NCBI GenBank assembly: GCA_025210375.1
Contig: JAOASB010000055.1
Location: forward strand, 1-56,573
From: Maledivibacter sp.
GTDB taxonomy: Bacteria > Bacillota > Clostridia > Peptostreptococcales > Caminicellaceae
Reading direction: 5' to 3'
Length of the DNA: 56,573 bases
Shown here: positions 34,571 to 43,058 of the stretch, piece by piece
Position numbering within the stretch: the stretch's first letter is position 1
Layout of the letters: the number at the start of each line of letters is the position of its first letter
Translations under genes and position numbers: made by a program
Notes under the pieces: model-generated
Told to the model about the DNA's origin: nothing
Databases searched by the model: none
Seen by the model: the letters and a program-made list of their open reading frames with translations, nothing else

Positions 34571-34652
34571 CCCTATTATGAAGAGTGTTTTAGTATGATG
34601 AATCTCAAAGCATAAAACTTCATTCATTCCAAAACACCCTTGGGCTAGGCCC
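34571..34652. terminator. Long imperfect hairpin between convergent genes
   Basis: TAGCCC, AAGAGTGTTTTAG and ATGATGAA pair with TTCATTCAT, CCAAAACACCCTT and GGGCTA further right to give a long stem with a few mismatches. It lies between the stop codons of the nucleoside hydrolase and the leftward histidine kinase and probably serves both. Confidence 0.55.
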
Positions 34653-34692
34653 GTGGGATTATCCCTTGAGATGGCTCATTATATTTCCATAT

Positions 34693-36588
34693 TTATATTG
34701 TTTTTGTATCGACATGGGTATTTAACGAAAAATAAAATACTACGCTATTATCACTGTTTTTCACACCAAAATCACTTTCATGATGCTCTAGGATTCTTTT
34801 TACTATTTGCAGCCCTAAACCTGTGCCCCCCGACTCCCGATTCCTTGATTTTTCTATTCTATAAAAGGGTTTCCATATTTCTTCAATCTCATCCTCTGGA
34901 ATATTAACCCCAGTATTTTCTATAGTGACTAAGCTCTTTTCATGGGTTTCTTTAATATCTATTAATATCCTTTCTCCTTCATTGGTGTATCTAACCGCAT
35001 TACTATATAGATTCGTGATCACTTGTTCGAGCTTCTTCCTATCACCATTAACAAAGGTTTCATCTAAATCTAATATTACCTGGATATTTTTATCCTTCGC
35101 TAGTTTTTTTAATTTACTATGGACCTTTAATACCACATGGGATATATCAAATATTTCCCAATTCAAAGTATACCCATCGGCTTCAATTTTGGATAACTGG
35201 AGCATTTCAAATATTAATTCATTCATATGGTTTACTTCTTCGATCAAGGAATTTATATGATGTGCATCGTTACTATCATATAATCCATCCCTTATACCTG
35301 AAGCAACTCCTTCTATAACGGTCAAAGGTGTTTTTAGCTCGTGGGATACATTAGCTATAAATTCCTTACGTATCCTTTCTTGTCTTCTTTCCCTTTCAAT
35401 ATCATCCACAAGCTTTTCATTGGCCTCCTTCAATTGCTTAAGGCTCGTGCTTAAGTTGTTTGATAAAGTATTTAGGCTATTTGCTAAATCACCAATCTCA
35501 TCATCTGAATCAATTTTGCATTCACTTGAAAAATCTAAGTTCGCCATTTTATATGCTATATTCTTCATATGAATCAATGGTCTAGAAATAATTTTGGAAT
35601 AGAAATATGCAGCAATTGCAGCCATTCCAATCGCTAGAAGCAGGAAATATTTATTGTAATTTTTTATGATAGCTACGGCATCATTTACTGGCTGTAGTGA
35701 AGTTGAAGCAAAAAATAGATATTGTCCATGGTTTTTTATATCAACTGGTTTAACAAATATAATATTGTTTATACCTGTACCTTCATCTATTAATTCATAA
35801 AAAGCTAGCTCATTTTCCTTAAATATATCTCTTAGCTTCTTATTCTGAATTAAACTTAATATATTACTATAAAGTGTTTGTTCCTTATATAAACTACTAT
35901 AGAACTTCTCATCGGGAATATATAAGGATGAAATATAACCCTTAATTTTGACCATCTGTACATAATTACTGCCCACAGATTTAGAATTTTGCTCAATATT
36001 ACCGGTTATAATATTAGAACCCTCGATATCCTCCAGTATAATAGTATTATATTGATTATCACTTATCTCAAGGATTTCTAATCCAGAACTGTCATATTCT
36101 TTACCATCTATGCTAATTTGATATGGAAAAATGTATACGTCCTTATTCTCATAACTCTCTAGTTCTCCAGTGACCTCAATCTCCATTCCTTCTGTTAAAG
36201 TTTTTTTATCTATACTGAGATTTTTTAAAAATATATCAATATATATATTATATTCTTTGTCATCTTCACCTATAATCTTTAAAAGGGATGATTTATATTG
36301 CATATCTAAGCCATACTCAGGATTCCCATATTTATTGATTAATGCTATTGCTGCTTCATTTTTCTGGGAAAAATTATTTAAAGTGGTATATAACTTTTCT
36401 TTATCCATATAGGAACCTTCTAGTACATTAGTCATAGCCTTAATCTCTTTTTCTAGCATACTAATTTTAATATCCTTATAAAATCTAGTTATAAGAGCAT
36501 TTTGAAAAAATATGTGAATAGAAAACAACAACATACATAGAACAGTTGTAATAATAAATAGTTTTAGTACAATACTTTTTCTTCTCAT
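34693..36588 (-). CDS. Membrane sensor histidine kinase
   Basis: 631 residues. A first membrane segment lies at about 10-30, a large extracytoplasmic sensor region at about 31-310, a second membrane segment at about 315-335, then a HAMP domain. HisKA has phospho-acceptor His416 in FIANVSHELKTPLTVIEG, and the HATPase has N-box NLYSNAVRYT and GGTGLGLQIVKRIL. It phosphorylates the OmpR-type regulator encoded directly upstream (one-base overlap, TAATG). The sensor region has no recognised domain. The adjacent secreted repeat protein may be a target. Confidence 0.93.
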   Translation of the reverse strand: MRRKSIVLKLFIITTVLCMLLFSIHIFFQNALITRFYKDIKISMLEKEIKAMTNVLEGSYMDKEKLYTTLNNFSQKNEAAIALINKYGNPEYGLDMQYKSSLLKIIGEDDKEYNIYIDIFLKNLSIDKKTLTEGMEIEVTGELESYENKDVYIFPYQISIDGKEYDSSGLEILEISDNQYNTIILEDIEGSNIITGNIEQNSKSVGSNYVQMVKIKGYISSLYIPDEKFYSSLYKEQTLYSNILSLIQNKKLRDIFKENELAFYELIDEGTGINNIIFVKPVDIKNHGQYLFFASTSLQPVNDAVAIIKNYNKYFLLLAIGMAAIAAYFYSKIISRPLIHMKNIAYKMANLDFSSECKIDSDDEIGDLANSLNTLSNNLSTSLKQLKEANEKLVDDIERERRQERIRKEFIANVSHELKTPLTVIEGVASGIRDGLYDSNDAHHINSLIEEVNHMNELIFEMLQLSKIEADGYTLNWEIFDISHVVLKVHSKLKKLAKDKNIQVILDLDETFVNGDRKKLEQVITNLYSNAVRYTNEGERILIDIKETHEKSLVTIENTGVNIPEDEIEEIWKPFYRIEKSRNRESGGTGLGLQIVKRILEHHESDFGVKNSDNSVVFYFSLNTHVDTKTI

Positions 36589-37265
36589 TAATTCACCTCA
36601 AATTTATATCCTACTCCAAAAACTGTACATATAACATAGGCCCTATCCCTTAGATGCTTTCTAAGCTTCTTTATATGATTGTCTACAACCCTTATGTCTC
36701 CAAAATAATCATAACCCCATATGGCCCTTAAAATTGTTTCCCTAGATAAAACTATTCCTTCATTCTCCATAAAATATACTAGTATATCAAATTCCTTAGG
36801 TGTTATTTTTATTATATCTCCATCTACTTTAAGTTCCCTTGAGAGTTTATTGATACTTATTCCATCCTTATATATGGTGCTTTTTTCTTCAAGTACTGTT
36901 CCATTAGCCCTATTTATAAGCATTTTAGCCCTTGCAACTAATACTTGGGGATTGAATGGCTTGGTTACATATTCATCGGCCTTTAAATCGAATCCTAATA
37001 GCATATCGTCATCATCACTTCTCGCGGTTAAAATTATTATTGGAACATCGGAGATCTTTCTAATTCTTTTACAAACAGACCATCCATCTAACTCTGGAAG
37101 CATTATGTCCAATATAATAAGATCGATATCTTCAGCCTCAAAAACCCTGAGCCCTTCTTTTCCATCTCCCGCTTCCACTACGTTAAATCCCTCTTTATTA
37201 AAATAGTCACATATTATTCTACGAATCTTATCTTGATCTTCAATGACTAAAACTTTATTATACAT
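36588..37265 (-). CDS. OmpR/PhoB-type response regulator
   Basis: 225 residues: receiver domain with VIEDQDKIRR, phospho-acceptor Asp53 in DLIILDIMLPELDGW and the TKPFNPQ lysine motif, followed by a winged-helix DNA-binding domain ending 'RVVDNHIKKLRKHLRD...TVFGVGYKFEVN'. It pairs with the kinase whose start overlaps its stop. An AAAGGAGT-type site precedes ATG 37265. A 22-base dyad (37379-37400) lies about 115 bases upstream, between it and the divergent secreted protein. Confidence 0.94.
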   Translation of the reverse strand: MYNKVLVIEDQDKIRRIICDYFNKEGFNVVEAGDGKEGLRVFEAEDIDLIILDIMLPELDGWSVCKRIRKISDVPIIILTARSDDDDMLLGFDLKADEYVTKPFNPQVLVARAKMLINRANGTVLEEKSTIYKDGISINKLSRELKVDGDIIKITPKEFDILVYFMENEGIVLSRETILRAIWGYDYFGDIRVVDNHIKKLRKHLRDRAYVICTVFGVGYKFEVN

Positions 37266-37378
37266 TCAAATAAACTCCTTTATTAAATTTTACTATATAA
37301 ATTGAGAAAATTGCATAACTCTTACTTAGCACAATTGTATACACTAATAATTATAAAATAAATTTATATCTTTTTTGT

Positions 37379-37400
37379 GTTCTTTTTGTATAAAAAGAAC
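37379..37400. promoter_or_regulatory. Dyad between response regulator and secreted repeat protein
   Basis: GTTCTTTTT and AAAAAGAAC are exact inverse 9-mers around GTAT. In the intergenic region of divergent genes, it is a candidate operator. A looser pairing, TGTAGG (37458-37463) with CCTACA (37507-37512), lies in the likely leader of the secreted protein. Confidence 0.45.
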
Positions 37401-37549
37401 ATAAAAACAATATACATTTTACCCAAGAAATACATAACTATTGTGTATCATAAATATTGTAGGGTGAGAGGCACAAAGCAACATAACTTATCAAAGTCGA
37501 TTACTTCCTACATAATAATTATACTAAAATAAAACTGGAGGTATTAAAA

Positions 37550-38536
37550 ATGAACAGAAAACAAATATTGGTATTATCACTATCTGCATTAATTTCCCTT
37601 GGAGGCTTGGCAAACGGAGGCATTGCATTGGCTCAAGAAGCCACAAGTCAAAATCTAAAAATTGTAACACAGAAAGTTACAAGTCAAAATTTAGAAATTT
37701 TGGAATGTGAAATTGATTATCTGAGTTTTGAAGATTTTATCACCGATATGCCTACTAAGAATATTCCTAAAGATGATATGAAAAAACTTAAAGACCTATA
37801 TAGCCAAAGTGTTGATCTTGAGAAGGATAATGAATTCGATAAAGCTAGTAAAAAATGGGATGAGTTCTATAAAATACTCGATAAATACTTAGATAAAGAT
37901 GAAGTGACAATGGCTACTGTGGAACTTCCAAGCTTTGATGCTTTCATGAAGGATATGCCTGTTAAGGATATCCCTAAGGATGACATGAATAAGCTTAAAA
38001 CATTATACAACGAAGTTGTGAAACTTGAGAAGGATGATAAGTTTGATGAAGCCAATAAAAAATGGAATGAGTTTTATAAAATACTGGATAGATACTTCGA
38101 TGAAAATAAAATGATAATAACTACAGTGGAACTTCCAAGCTTTGATGATTTCATAAAGGATATTGCTACGAAGGATATTCCTAAGGATGACATAAAAAAG
38201 CTTAAAACATTATACGACGAAGTTGTGAAACTGGAGAAGGATAATAGGTTTGATGAATCCAATAAAAAATGGGATGAGTTTTATGAAATACTTGATAAAT
38301 ACTTAAATAAAGATAAAGTGACAATAGCCACTACCGAACTTCCAAGCTTTGATGATTTCATAAAGGATATACCTACGAAGGATATTCCTAAGGATGACAT
38401 GGGTAAGCTTAAAACATTATACAATGAAGTTGTAAAGCTCGAGAAGGATAATAAATTTAATGAATCTGAAAAAAAATGGAATGAGTTCTTTAAAATACTT
38501 GATAAATATTTTGAAGAAGAATGTACAAATAATTAA
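37550..38536 (+). CDS. Secreted protein with four 69-residue repeats
   Basis: 328 residues. A Sec signal peptide (about 1-28, positive MNRK then a hydrophobic core, ending ALA-Q) is followed by four tandem units of 69 residues beginning near residues 59, 128, 197 and 266. The unit core reads SFDDFIKDIPTKDIPKDD, LKTLYDEVVKLEKDN and KKWDEFYKILDKYL. The units are very charged, Lys/Asp/Glu-rich and predicted helical, without cysteines or a cell-wall anchor. I do not recognise a family. GGAGGT lies before the ATG. The neighbouring two-component system is a plausible regulator. Confidence 0.85.
   Translation: MNRKQILVLSLSALISLGGLANGGIALAQEATSQNLKIVTQKVTSQNLEILECEIDYLSFEDFITDMPTKNIPKDDMKKLKDLYSQSVDLEKDNEFDKASKKWDEFYKILDKYLDKDEVTMATVELPSFDAFMKDMPVKDIPKDDMNKLKTLYNEVVKLEKDDKFDEANKKWNEFYKILDRYFDENKMIITTVELPSFDDFIKDIATKDIPKDDIKKLKTLYDEVVKLEKDNRFDESNKKWDEFYEILDKYLNKDKVTIATTELPSFDDFIKDIPTKDIPKDDMGKLKTLYNEVVKLEKDNKFNESEKKWNEFFKILDKYFEEECTNN
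37724..38530 (+). repeat. Tandem 207-bp coding repeats
   Basis: Four units of 207 bp inside the secreted protein gene. The boundary sequence GAACTTCCAAGCTTTGATG recurs at 37922, 38129 and 38336, exactly 207 bases apart; the first unit is more diverged. High nucleotide identity of units 2-4 suggests recent duplication or gene conversion, so copy number could vary between strains. Confidence 0.85.
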
Positions 38537-38573
38537 AATGTAAAGAAGTAACAATGTGCTTCAATAAAAACAT

Positions 38574-38624
38574 AAGCTCCTTTCTGGCAAAATTCTAAAT
38601 ATCCTAAAGTCAGAAGGGAGCCTT
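38574..38624. terminator. Terminator of the repeat-protein gene
   Basis: AAGCTCCTTTCTG (38574-38586) pairs with CAGAAGGGAGCCTT (38611-38624) apart from single mismatches, followed by TTATT on the plus strand. It lies 38 bases after the stop codon and right at the end of the convergent gene. Confidence 0.65.
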
Positions 38625-39076
38625 TATTGGTATAAAGCTTTACTATATATACGAATCAAAATAATCATAATATAACGTAAAATGACTATAATTCCAATAT
38701 TCACTACTAGTAAGGGGTAAGTTATCAAATCTACTTTATCATAGAAAACAATCATTATTAAAAGCATTATACTTAAGGCCATAGTAAGCTTGATATATCT
38801 ATTTGCTTTATCAATCCCATAATTACCTCTTAAAATAGTAATTATTATAGTATATACTATTCCCACTATCAGAATCCATTTATAGATATTTAAGAGACTT
38901 GGAGTAAAAATCCTACTTTCTAAGATTTCTTTTCTAAAGAGCAAATCCCTATAAACTCCCATGCTTTTTTTAGAAAGGATTTCTACACCTATACATAAAG
39001 AAATCAAAATATAGGATACGACTGTAAAAACCTTCCTTAGCATTAATAAATAATACTTATTATATTTCTTTTCCAT
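38624..39076 (-). CDS. Small membrane protein, unknown function
   Basis: 150 residues from ATG 39076, which has AAGGAG upstream; an in-frame start at 39127 lacks a good site. Four hydrophobic segments are separated by short loops (VFTVVSYILISLCIGVEIL; YKWILIVGIVYTIIITIL; KLTMALSIMLLIMIVFY; YPLLVVNIGIIVILRYIMII). No motif is recognised. It stands alone between the convergent repeat-protein gene and the rhodanese terminator. Confidence 0.65.
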   Translation of the reverse strand: MEKKYNKYYLLMLRKVFTVVSYILISLCIGVEILSKKSMGVYRDLLFRKEILESRIFTPSLLNIYKWILIVGIVYTIIITILRGNYGIDKANRYIKLTMALSIMLLIMIVFYDKVDLITYPLLVVNIGIIVILRYIMIILIRIYSKALYQ

Positions 39077-39176
39077 TTTAATCTCCTTCAAATAATCCAA
39101 ATTCAAAAATAAAATAATGAAAATCACTTCACAAACTGACTTGTTTATTTTTTATATACCCAAAACTAATAATTTA

Positions 39177-39213
39177 TTAAGAGACAACTTCAAAGCATAA
39201 AGTTGTCTCTTAA
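39177..39213 (-). terminator. Terminator of the rhodanese gene
   Basis: TTAAGAGACAACTT and AAGTTGTCTCTTAA form a perfect 14-bp stem with a 9-base loop, six bases after the rhodanese stop codon. Confidence 0.8.
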
Positions 39214-39218
39214 GTTTA

Positions 39219-40598
39219 TTATTTTATCTCTCCAGAATCCACTGGATTAGATTCATCCATACTCCATTCATACCAGCCACCATCATATACAGCAATATTT
39301 TCCCATCCCATTAAATAGGCATCAAAGAAGGCTTCACTAGCTCTCCAACCAGTTCCACAGTAGAATACTGCTTTTTTATTAGGGGTTATCCCAAAATCTT
39401 CCCAATTCTTAGCTATTTCTTGATAATTTCTCATGGTTCCATTTAGGTTGCGGTAATCCTCCATATGATATGGATCAGAACCTGCATGTCCCCATACAGC
39501 TCCCTTTATACGTCCCTTTGGCTTTATATATGAGTAACCACTGGTTTCTCCTAGGTATTCCGCCCAACTTCTTATACTCACAAGCTCTTCATTATCATTA
39601 GCCAATACTTCCTTTGCTTCCTTGGTATCAACAATATATTCAGGATGGGCGGGAACTTGCACTCCAAAGCTTTCAACTGATATTGGCTCATGGGCCTTAG
39701 TCTCAACTTCATATCCCTCTGATTTCCATGCATTAAATCCACCATTTAATAATCTTACATCTTCTACACCACAGTACATGAAAATTGATGCTGCACGGGC
39801 TGCCGCAGTACTATCCGCTCCATATACTATTACTGTGGTGTCATGGGTAACACCATATTTTAGAAGCATTTTTTCTAAGTCTTCATCGGATTTACGATTC
39901 CATAGTGGATCTTCCTCTATCTCATTAGTATCTAAATGTACTGATCCCGGGATATGTCCCCCATTATAATCCTTAGGTTCTCCCCAACTTACTTCAATTA
40001 TTTTATATGCCTTACCGTCATAGCTTTCAGGATTCTTCCCACCTATTAAATCATTAATCCAAGCTGGACTAACTAATTTATCATAGTTTTTAAGACTCTC
40101 CATTGGTAAGCTGTCATCACCAGCCCATTCCTTCATTCCACCTTCATAAACAAGAACATTTTCATAGCCTAATCCTTTAAGCAGCTTAAACATCTCTTTA
40201 CTTTTATCCCCAAGGGTATCATATATAACAATGGTTTTCTCAGGAACAATACCCTTATCCTTTAAAGAAGCCTTCAATTCATTATCCTTTAATTGTTTTG
40301 TCCACATATATGGAAAGTCTACAGCTCCTTTAATGTGTCCACCCCTCGCTTCCCCCTCAGGTTTCCACCCAATATATGCAGCTTCACTACGAACATCTAC
40401 CACTACATACTCATCATTTTCCAATTCCTTCATTAAATCTTCCTTAACAATAGTAGTCTTTCCTGCTTGTTCATTAGTCTTAACCGGTTCTTTTTCAGTT
40501 TCCGCTGACTTTGGTGTGCTATTTTGGCACCCTGTAAAAATACTTAAGCAAAGTACTGCCATTAAAATCATTAAAAAATATCCCTTGTTTCTTTTCAT
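39219..40598 (-). CDS. Three-domain rhodanese-like sulfurtransferase lipoprotein, YnjE-like
   Basis: 459 residues with a lipoprotein signal (FTGC, Cys24), so it acts outside the membrane. Three rhodanese domains are visible: about 50-160 (VVDVRSEAAY...YEGGMKEW), about 190-310 (IIEVSW...LNGGFNAW) and about 335-450 (LVSIRSWAEY...YDGGWYEW). The active-site loops of domains 1 and 2 (YDTLGDK, YGADST) lack cysteine. Only domain 3 has it, Cys414 in YCGTGWRAS. E. coli YnjE shows the same three-domain build with a single active cysteine in domain 3. A YnjBCD-like importer is encoded about 6 kb away. It is monocistronic. Confidence 0.9.
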   Translation of the reverse strand: MKRNKGYFLMILMAVLCLSIFTGCQNSTPKSAETEKEPVKTNEQAGKTTIVKEDLMKELENDEYVVVDVRSEAAYIGWKPEGEARGGHIKGAVDFPYMWTKQLKDNELKASLKDKGIVPEKTIVIYDTLGDKSKEMFKLLKGLGYENVLVYEGGMKEWAGDDSLPMESLKNYDKLVSPAWINDLIGGKNPESYDGKAYKIIEVSWGEPKDYNGGHIPGSVHLDTNEIEEDPLWNRKSDEDLEKMLLKYGVTHDTTVIVYGADSTAAARAASIFMYCGVEDVRLLNGGFNAWKSEGYEVETKAHEPISVESFGVQVPAHPEYIVDTKEAKEVLANDNEELVSIRSWAEYLGETSGYSYIKPKGRIKGAVWGHAGSDPYHMEDYRNLNGTMRNYQEIAKNWEDFGITPNKKAVFYCGTGWRASEAFFDAYLMGWENIAVYDGGWYEWSMDESNPVDSGEIK

Positions 40599-40733
40599 TA
40601 TTTTTCCTCCTCAGTATGTGTTTTACAAGTATATTACTATGTTTCAACCACATTTCTCTATTATTTTATAGGAGGAATCTATCATATTCAAATAGGAATA
40701 TTTTATAGAGTCATAACAATCTATAAAGTATAT

Positions 40734-41090
40734 CTATATTCTTTCAATCTCTATTTTATCTCCCAATTCTATTTTTAACTTGTGGGCATTCCCACCTAGA
40801 ATTTCAATAACATATTTTGCCTTAAAAACATATTTACTAACTCTGTAGGGCTTGATATTCCTTACTATTTCACAAACCCCTCCCTTTTCATCAATAAAAA
40901 TCGCATCTATGTCAAAACCCATAAAAAAAGTATGAATACTTTTACAGGGCTTAATACAAATAGCCCCATTAGCTCCCAAAGTCTTTTTGCCAATTAATCC
41001 CTTTAGCCTCATATAAAAATTATCTGCTAAAAAGCCTTCACTGGCAATATTATTATTCTTTGTTATATTTTTTATTTTAATCCTTTTCAC
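40734..41090 (-). CDS. DUF192 family protein
   Basis: About 118 residues from a GTG at 41090, which has GGGGGAA six or more bases upstream; a TTG at 41117 is the alternative start. DUF192 signatures are FYMRLKGLIGKKTL, IHTFFMGFDIDAIFID and KAKYVIEILGG, with ELGDKIEIE at the end. The family is a small beta-barrel of uncertain function, and it is often found at the end of Tad pilus loci, as here: it follows tadC. Confidence 0.82.
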   Translation of the reverse strand: MKRIKIKNITKNNNIASEGFLADNFYMRLKGLIGKKTLGANGAICIKPCKSIHTFFMGFDIDAIFIDEKGGVCEIVRNIKPYRVSKYVFKAKYVIEILGGNAHKLKIELGDKIEIERI

Positions 41091-41133
41091 AGTATTTTTT
41101 CCCCCAATATATAACAAATATCTTTTATGGTTA

Positions 41134-42054
41134 TTATTTGAAAAGCACCTCCATTATCCTTATAATTGCCGGTCCTAATAATACAGTAAATATAGTAGGG
41201 AAAATAAACAAAATAAGTGGGAAAAGCATTTTTATAGGAGCCTTCATAGCCTTTTCTTGGGCTCTTTGATGTCTTTTTACCCTCATCTGCTTAGATTGTA
41301 TTCTAAGGACATTTGTGATTCCTACTCCTAGCTCGTCGGCTTGGATTATAGCTCCAATAAGGGAGGTCAAATCAGTCACTCCGCATCTTTGACCCATATC
41401 CCTAAGGGCATCCCTTCTATTTTTCCCCATCTTCATCTCATTTAACACTCTACTAAATTCTTTAGATAAATCACCTTCCATATTATTAACCACCCTAGAT
41501 AGTGCCCCATCAAAGGAAAGTCCAGCCTCAACACTCACAGTTAATAGGTCAAGAACATCGGGTAATGTATTTATTATTTTCTTTTTTCTTTTCTGAATTA
41601 AGTTGATTAATATAAGATTTGGAAATGAATATAATATAAATGTCAAAATAAATAGTAGGGCGATTCTTTTAGGGGTAAGACTATCCGTTGCCATGGCACT
41701 CCCCCATGAAATTGATGTGCAAAATAGCATGAAGGAAATCTTTATGAGAATCCATCGGCTTACACTTATATTTAATGGATTCCCTGCCATAATCAACTTA
41801 CTATTTATCCTTTCCTTAAGTCCTCCCGGTGTAGTCTTAGATATAATCATAGATAATCTATCCCCAATAGGTCTTATTACCCTATCAAAGAAGGGTGTGT
41901 CTAATTCATTTATATTTTCCTTTGCATTTGTCTCTCCCTTAATTGTATGAAGCCTGGAAGCCAATTGCAATCGCCCTTTAAGTAGAAGCTTTAGGAGGAT
42001 ATTGATAGCTATAAAGATACTTATAAATCCAAGGAATGAAACCAATATAATCAT
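41134..42054 (-). CDS. tadC: Tad pilus inner-membrane protein TadC
   Basis: 306 residues from ATG 42054 (GGGGGGAAT upstream); an earlier ATG at 42075 would overlap tadB. It is a type II secretion F-domain protein: 'LPDVLDLLTVSVEAGLSFDGALSRV', GIQADELGVGI-like loop 'AIIQADELGVGITNVLR', and C-terminal hydrophobic segments. It forms the inner-membrane platform with TadB for Flp pilus assembly. Confidence 0.9.
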   Translation of the reverse strand: MIILVSFLGFISIFIAINILLKLLLKGRLQLASRLHTIKGETNAKENINELDTPFFDRVIRPIGDRLSMIISKTTPGGLKERINSKLIMAGNPLNISVSRWILIKISFMLFCTSISWGSAMATDSLTPKRIALLFILTFILYSFPNLILINLIQKRKKKIINTLPDVLDLLTVSVEAGLSFDGALSRVVNNMEGDLSKEFSRVLNEMKMGKNRRDALRDMGQRCGVTDLTSLIGAIIQADELGVGITNVLRIQSKQMRVKRHQRAQEKAMKAPIKMLFPLILFIFPTIFTVLLGPAIIRIMEVLFK

Positions 42055-42064
42055 ATATTCCCCC

Positions 42065-43054
42065 CTATACCTCAATATTTACTATTCTATTGATAATTAT
42101 GATCCCTATGATCAAATTGATAATTGAAGCTATTAGCATCATAATACCATATTGATGATTAAATAGAAGCATCATATAATCTGGATTCATTAGATAAAGT
42201 ATCAACCCTAATACCACGGGTAAAAAGGATATAATTACTCCAGATATTCTTCCTTGAGCAGTTAGAGTTCTAATTTCTCCCTTTAGCTTTACCCTTTCCC
42301 TTATGGTCTCAGATATATTATCTAATATCTCTGAAAGATTTCCACCAATCTCTCTTTGAATCATTACAGCATTGACTACTAATTCTAGATCATCGCTTTC
42401 TACCCTGGATAAAAGGTTTTCTAAAGCCCTTTCTGTTGAATATCCAAATCTAAGCTCCTTCAGTAATTTTCTGAATTCATAGGAGATAGGATCAGGCATT
42501 TCCGTAGCAACCGACTGAACTGCCTGTAGAAAGCTATATCCTGCCCTAAGGGAGTTAGAAATCAAAACTATCCCATCTCCAAGCTGTTCATTAAATGCTT
42601 TATACCTTTTCTTTTTCTTTATTCTTATAATCAAAGAAGGCATTATCCATCCCACTAATCCTAAAATAGCGGCCATAGCAACTGATTTATTTATATAGAA
42701 ATTAATTAATCCAATACAAAGTAAACATAAAAGCTGTATGGATAAAAATTCCTCACCCTTTAAAAGTAGCCCAGCTTTTATAATATCTTTTTGTACTTTA
42801 TCAATATATCCCTTGAGGAGTTTAAATTCTGAAAGCTTTTTACCTAGACTATTTAAAAGCCTAGGGGTATGAAGTTTTTTTATTTTCCTACCTTTATCCT
42901 CCTTTACAATATCTTTACTATAATGGATATTGTCAATATCTAAATATTTTTCTAATCTATGGGTAGTACTTGGTTTTAAAAGTATATATGAAAGGATAGT
43001 ATATAAAAATAACAAGGATGATGTGAATATTAAAATAGTTATTAAAGCAGGCAT
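42065..43054 (-). CDS. tadB: Tad pilus inner-membrane protein TadB
   Basis: 329 residues. Membrane segments lie at the N-terminus, in the middle and near the C-terminus. The F-domain motifs are 'LGDGIVLISNSLRAGYSFLQAV' and 'ALENLLSRVESDDLELVVNAVMIQ', with 'QREIGGNLSEILDNISETIRER'. It is TadC's platform partner. AAGGGGTGAT precedes the ATG, 4 bases after tadA. Confidence 0.91.
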   Translation of the reverse strand: MPALITILIFTSSLLFLYTILSYILLKPSTTHRLEKYLDIDNIHYSKDIVKEDKGRKIKKLHTPRLLNSLGKKLSEFKLLKGYIDKVQKDIIKAGLLLKGEEFLSIQLLCLLCIGLINFYINKSVAMAAILGLVGWIMPSLIIRIKKKKRYKAFNEQLGDGIVLISNSLRAGYSFLQAVQSVATEMPDPISYEFRKLLKELRFGYSTERALENLLSRVESDDLELVVNAVMIQREIGGNLSEILDNISETIRERVKLKGEIRTLTAQGRISGVIISFLPVVLGLILYLMNPDYMMLLFNHQYGIMMLIASIINLIIGIIIINRIVNIEV

Positions 43055-43058
43055 ATCA

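Noticed and set aside
37458..37512. Riboswitch-like leader before the secreted repeat protein (TGTAGG...CCTACA stem with a GGCACAAAGCAAC interior).
   Set aside because: Only a 6-bp closing stem is evident and the interior does not match the conserved core of any riboswitch class I know, including cyclic di-GMP types.
37550..38536. CRISPR-like array because of regularly spaced repeats.
   Set aside because: The repeats are long (207 bp), lie in one continuous coding frame after a signal peptide, and have no short-repeat/spacer pattern.
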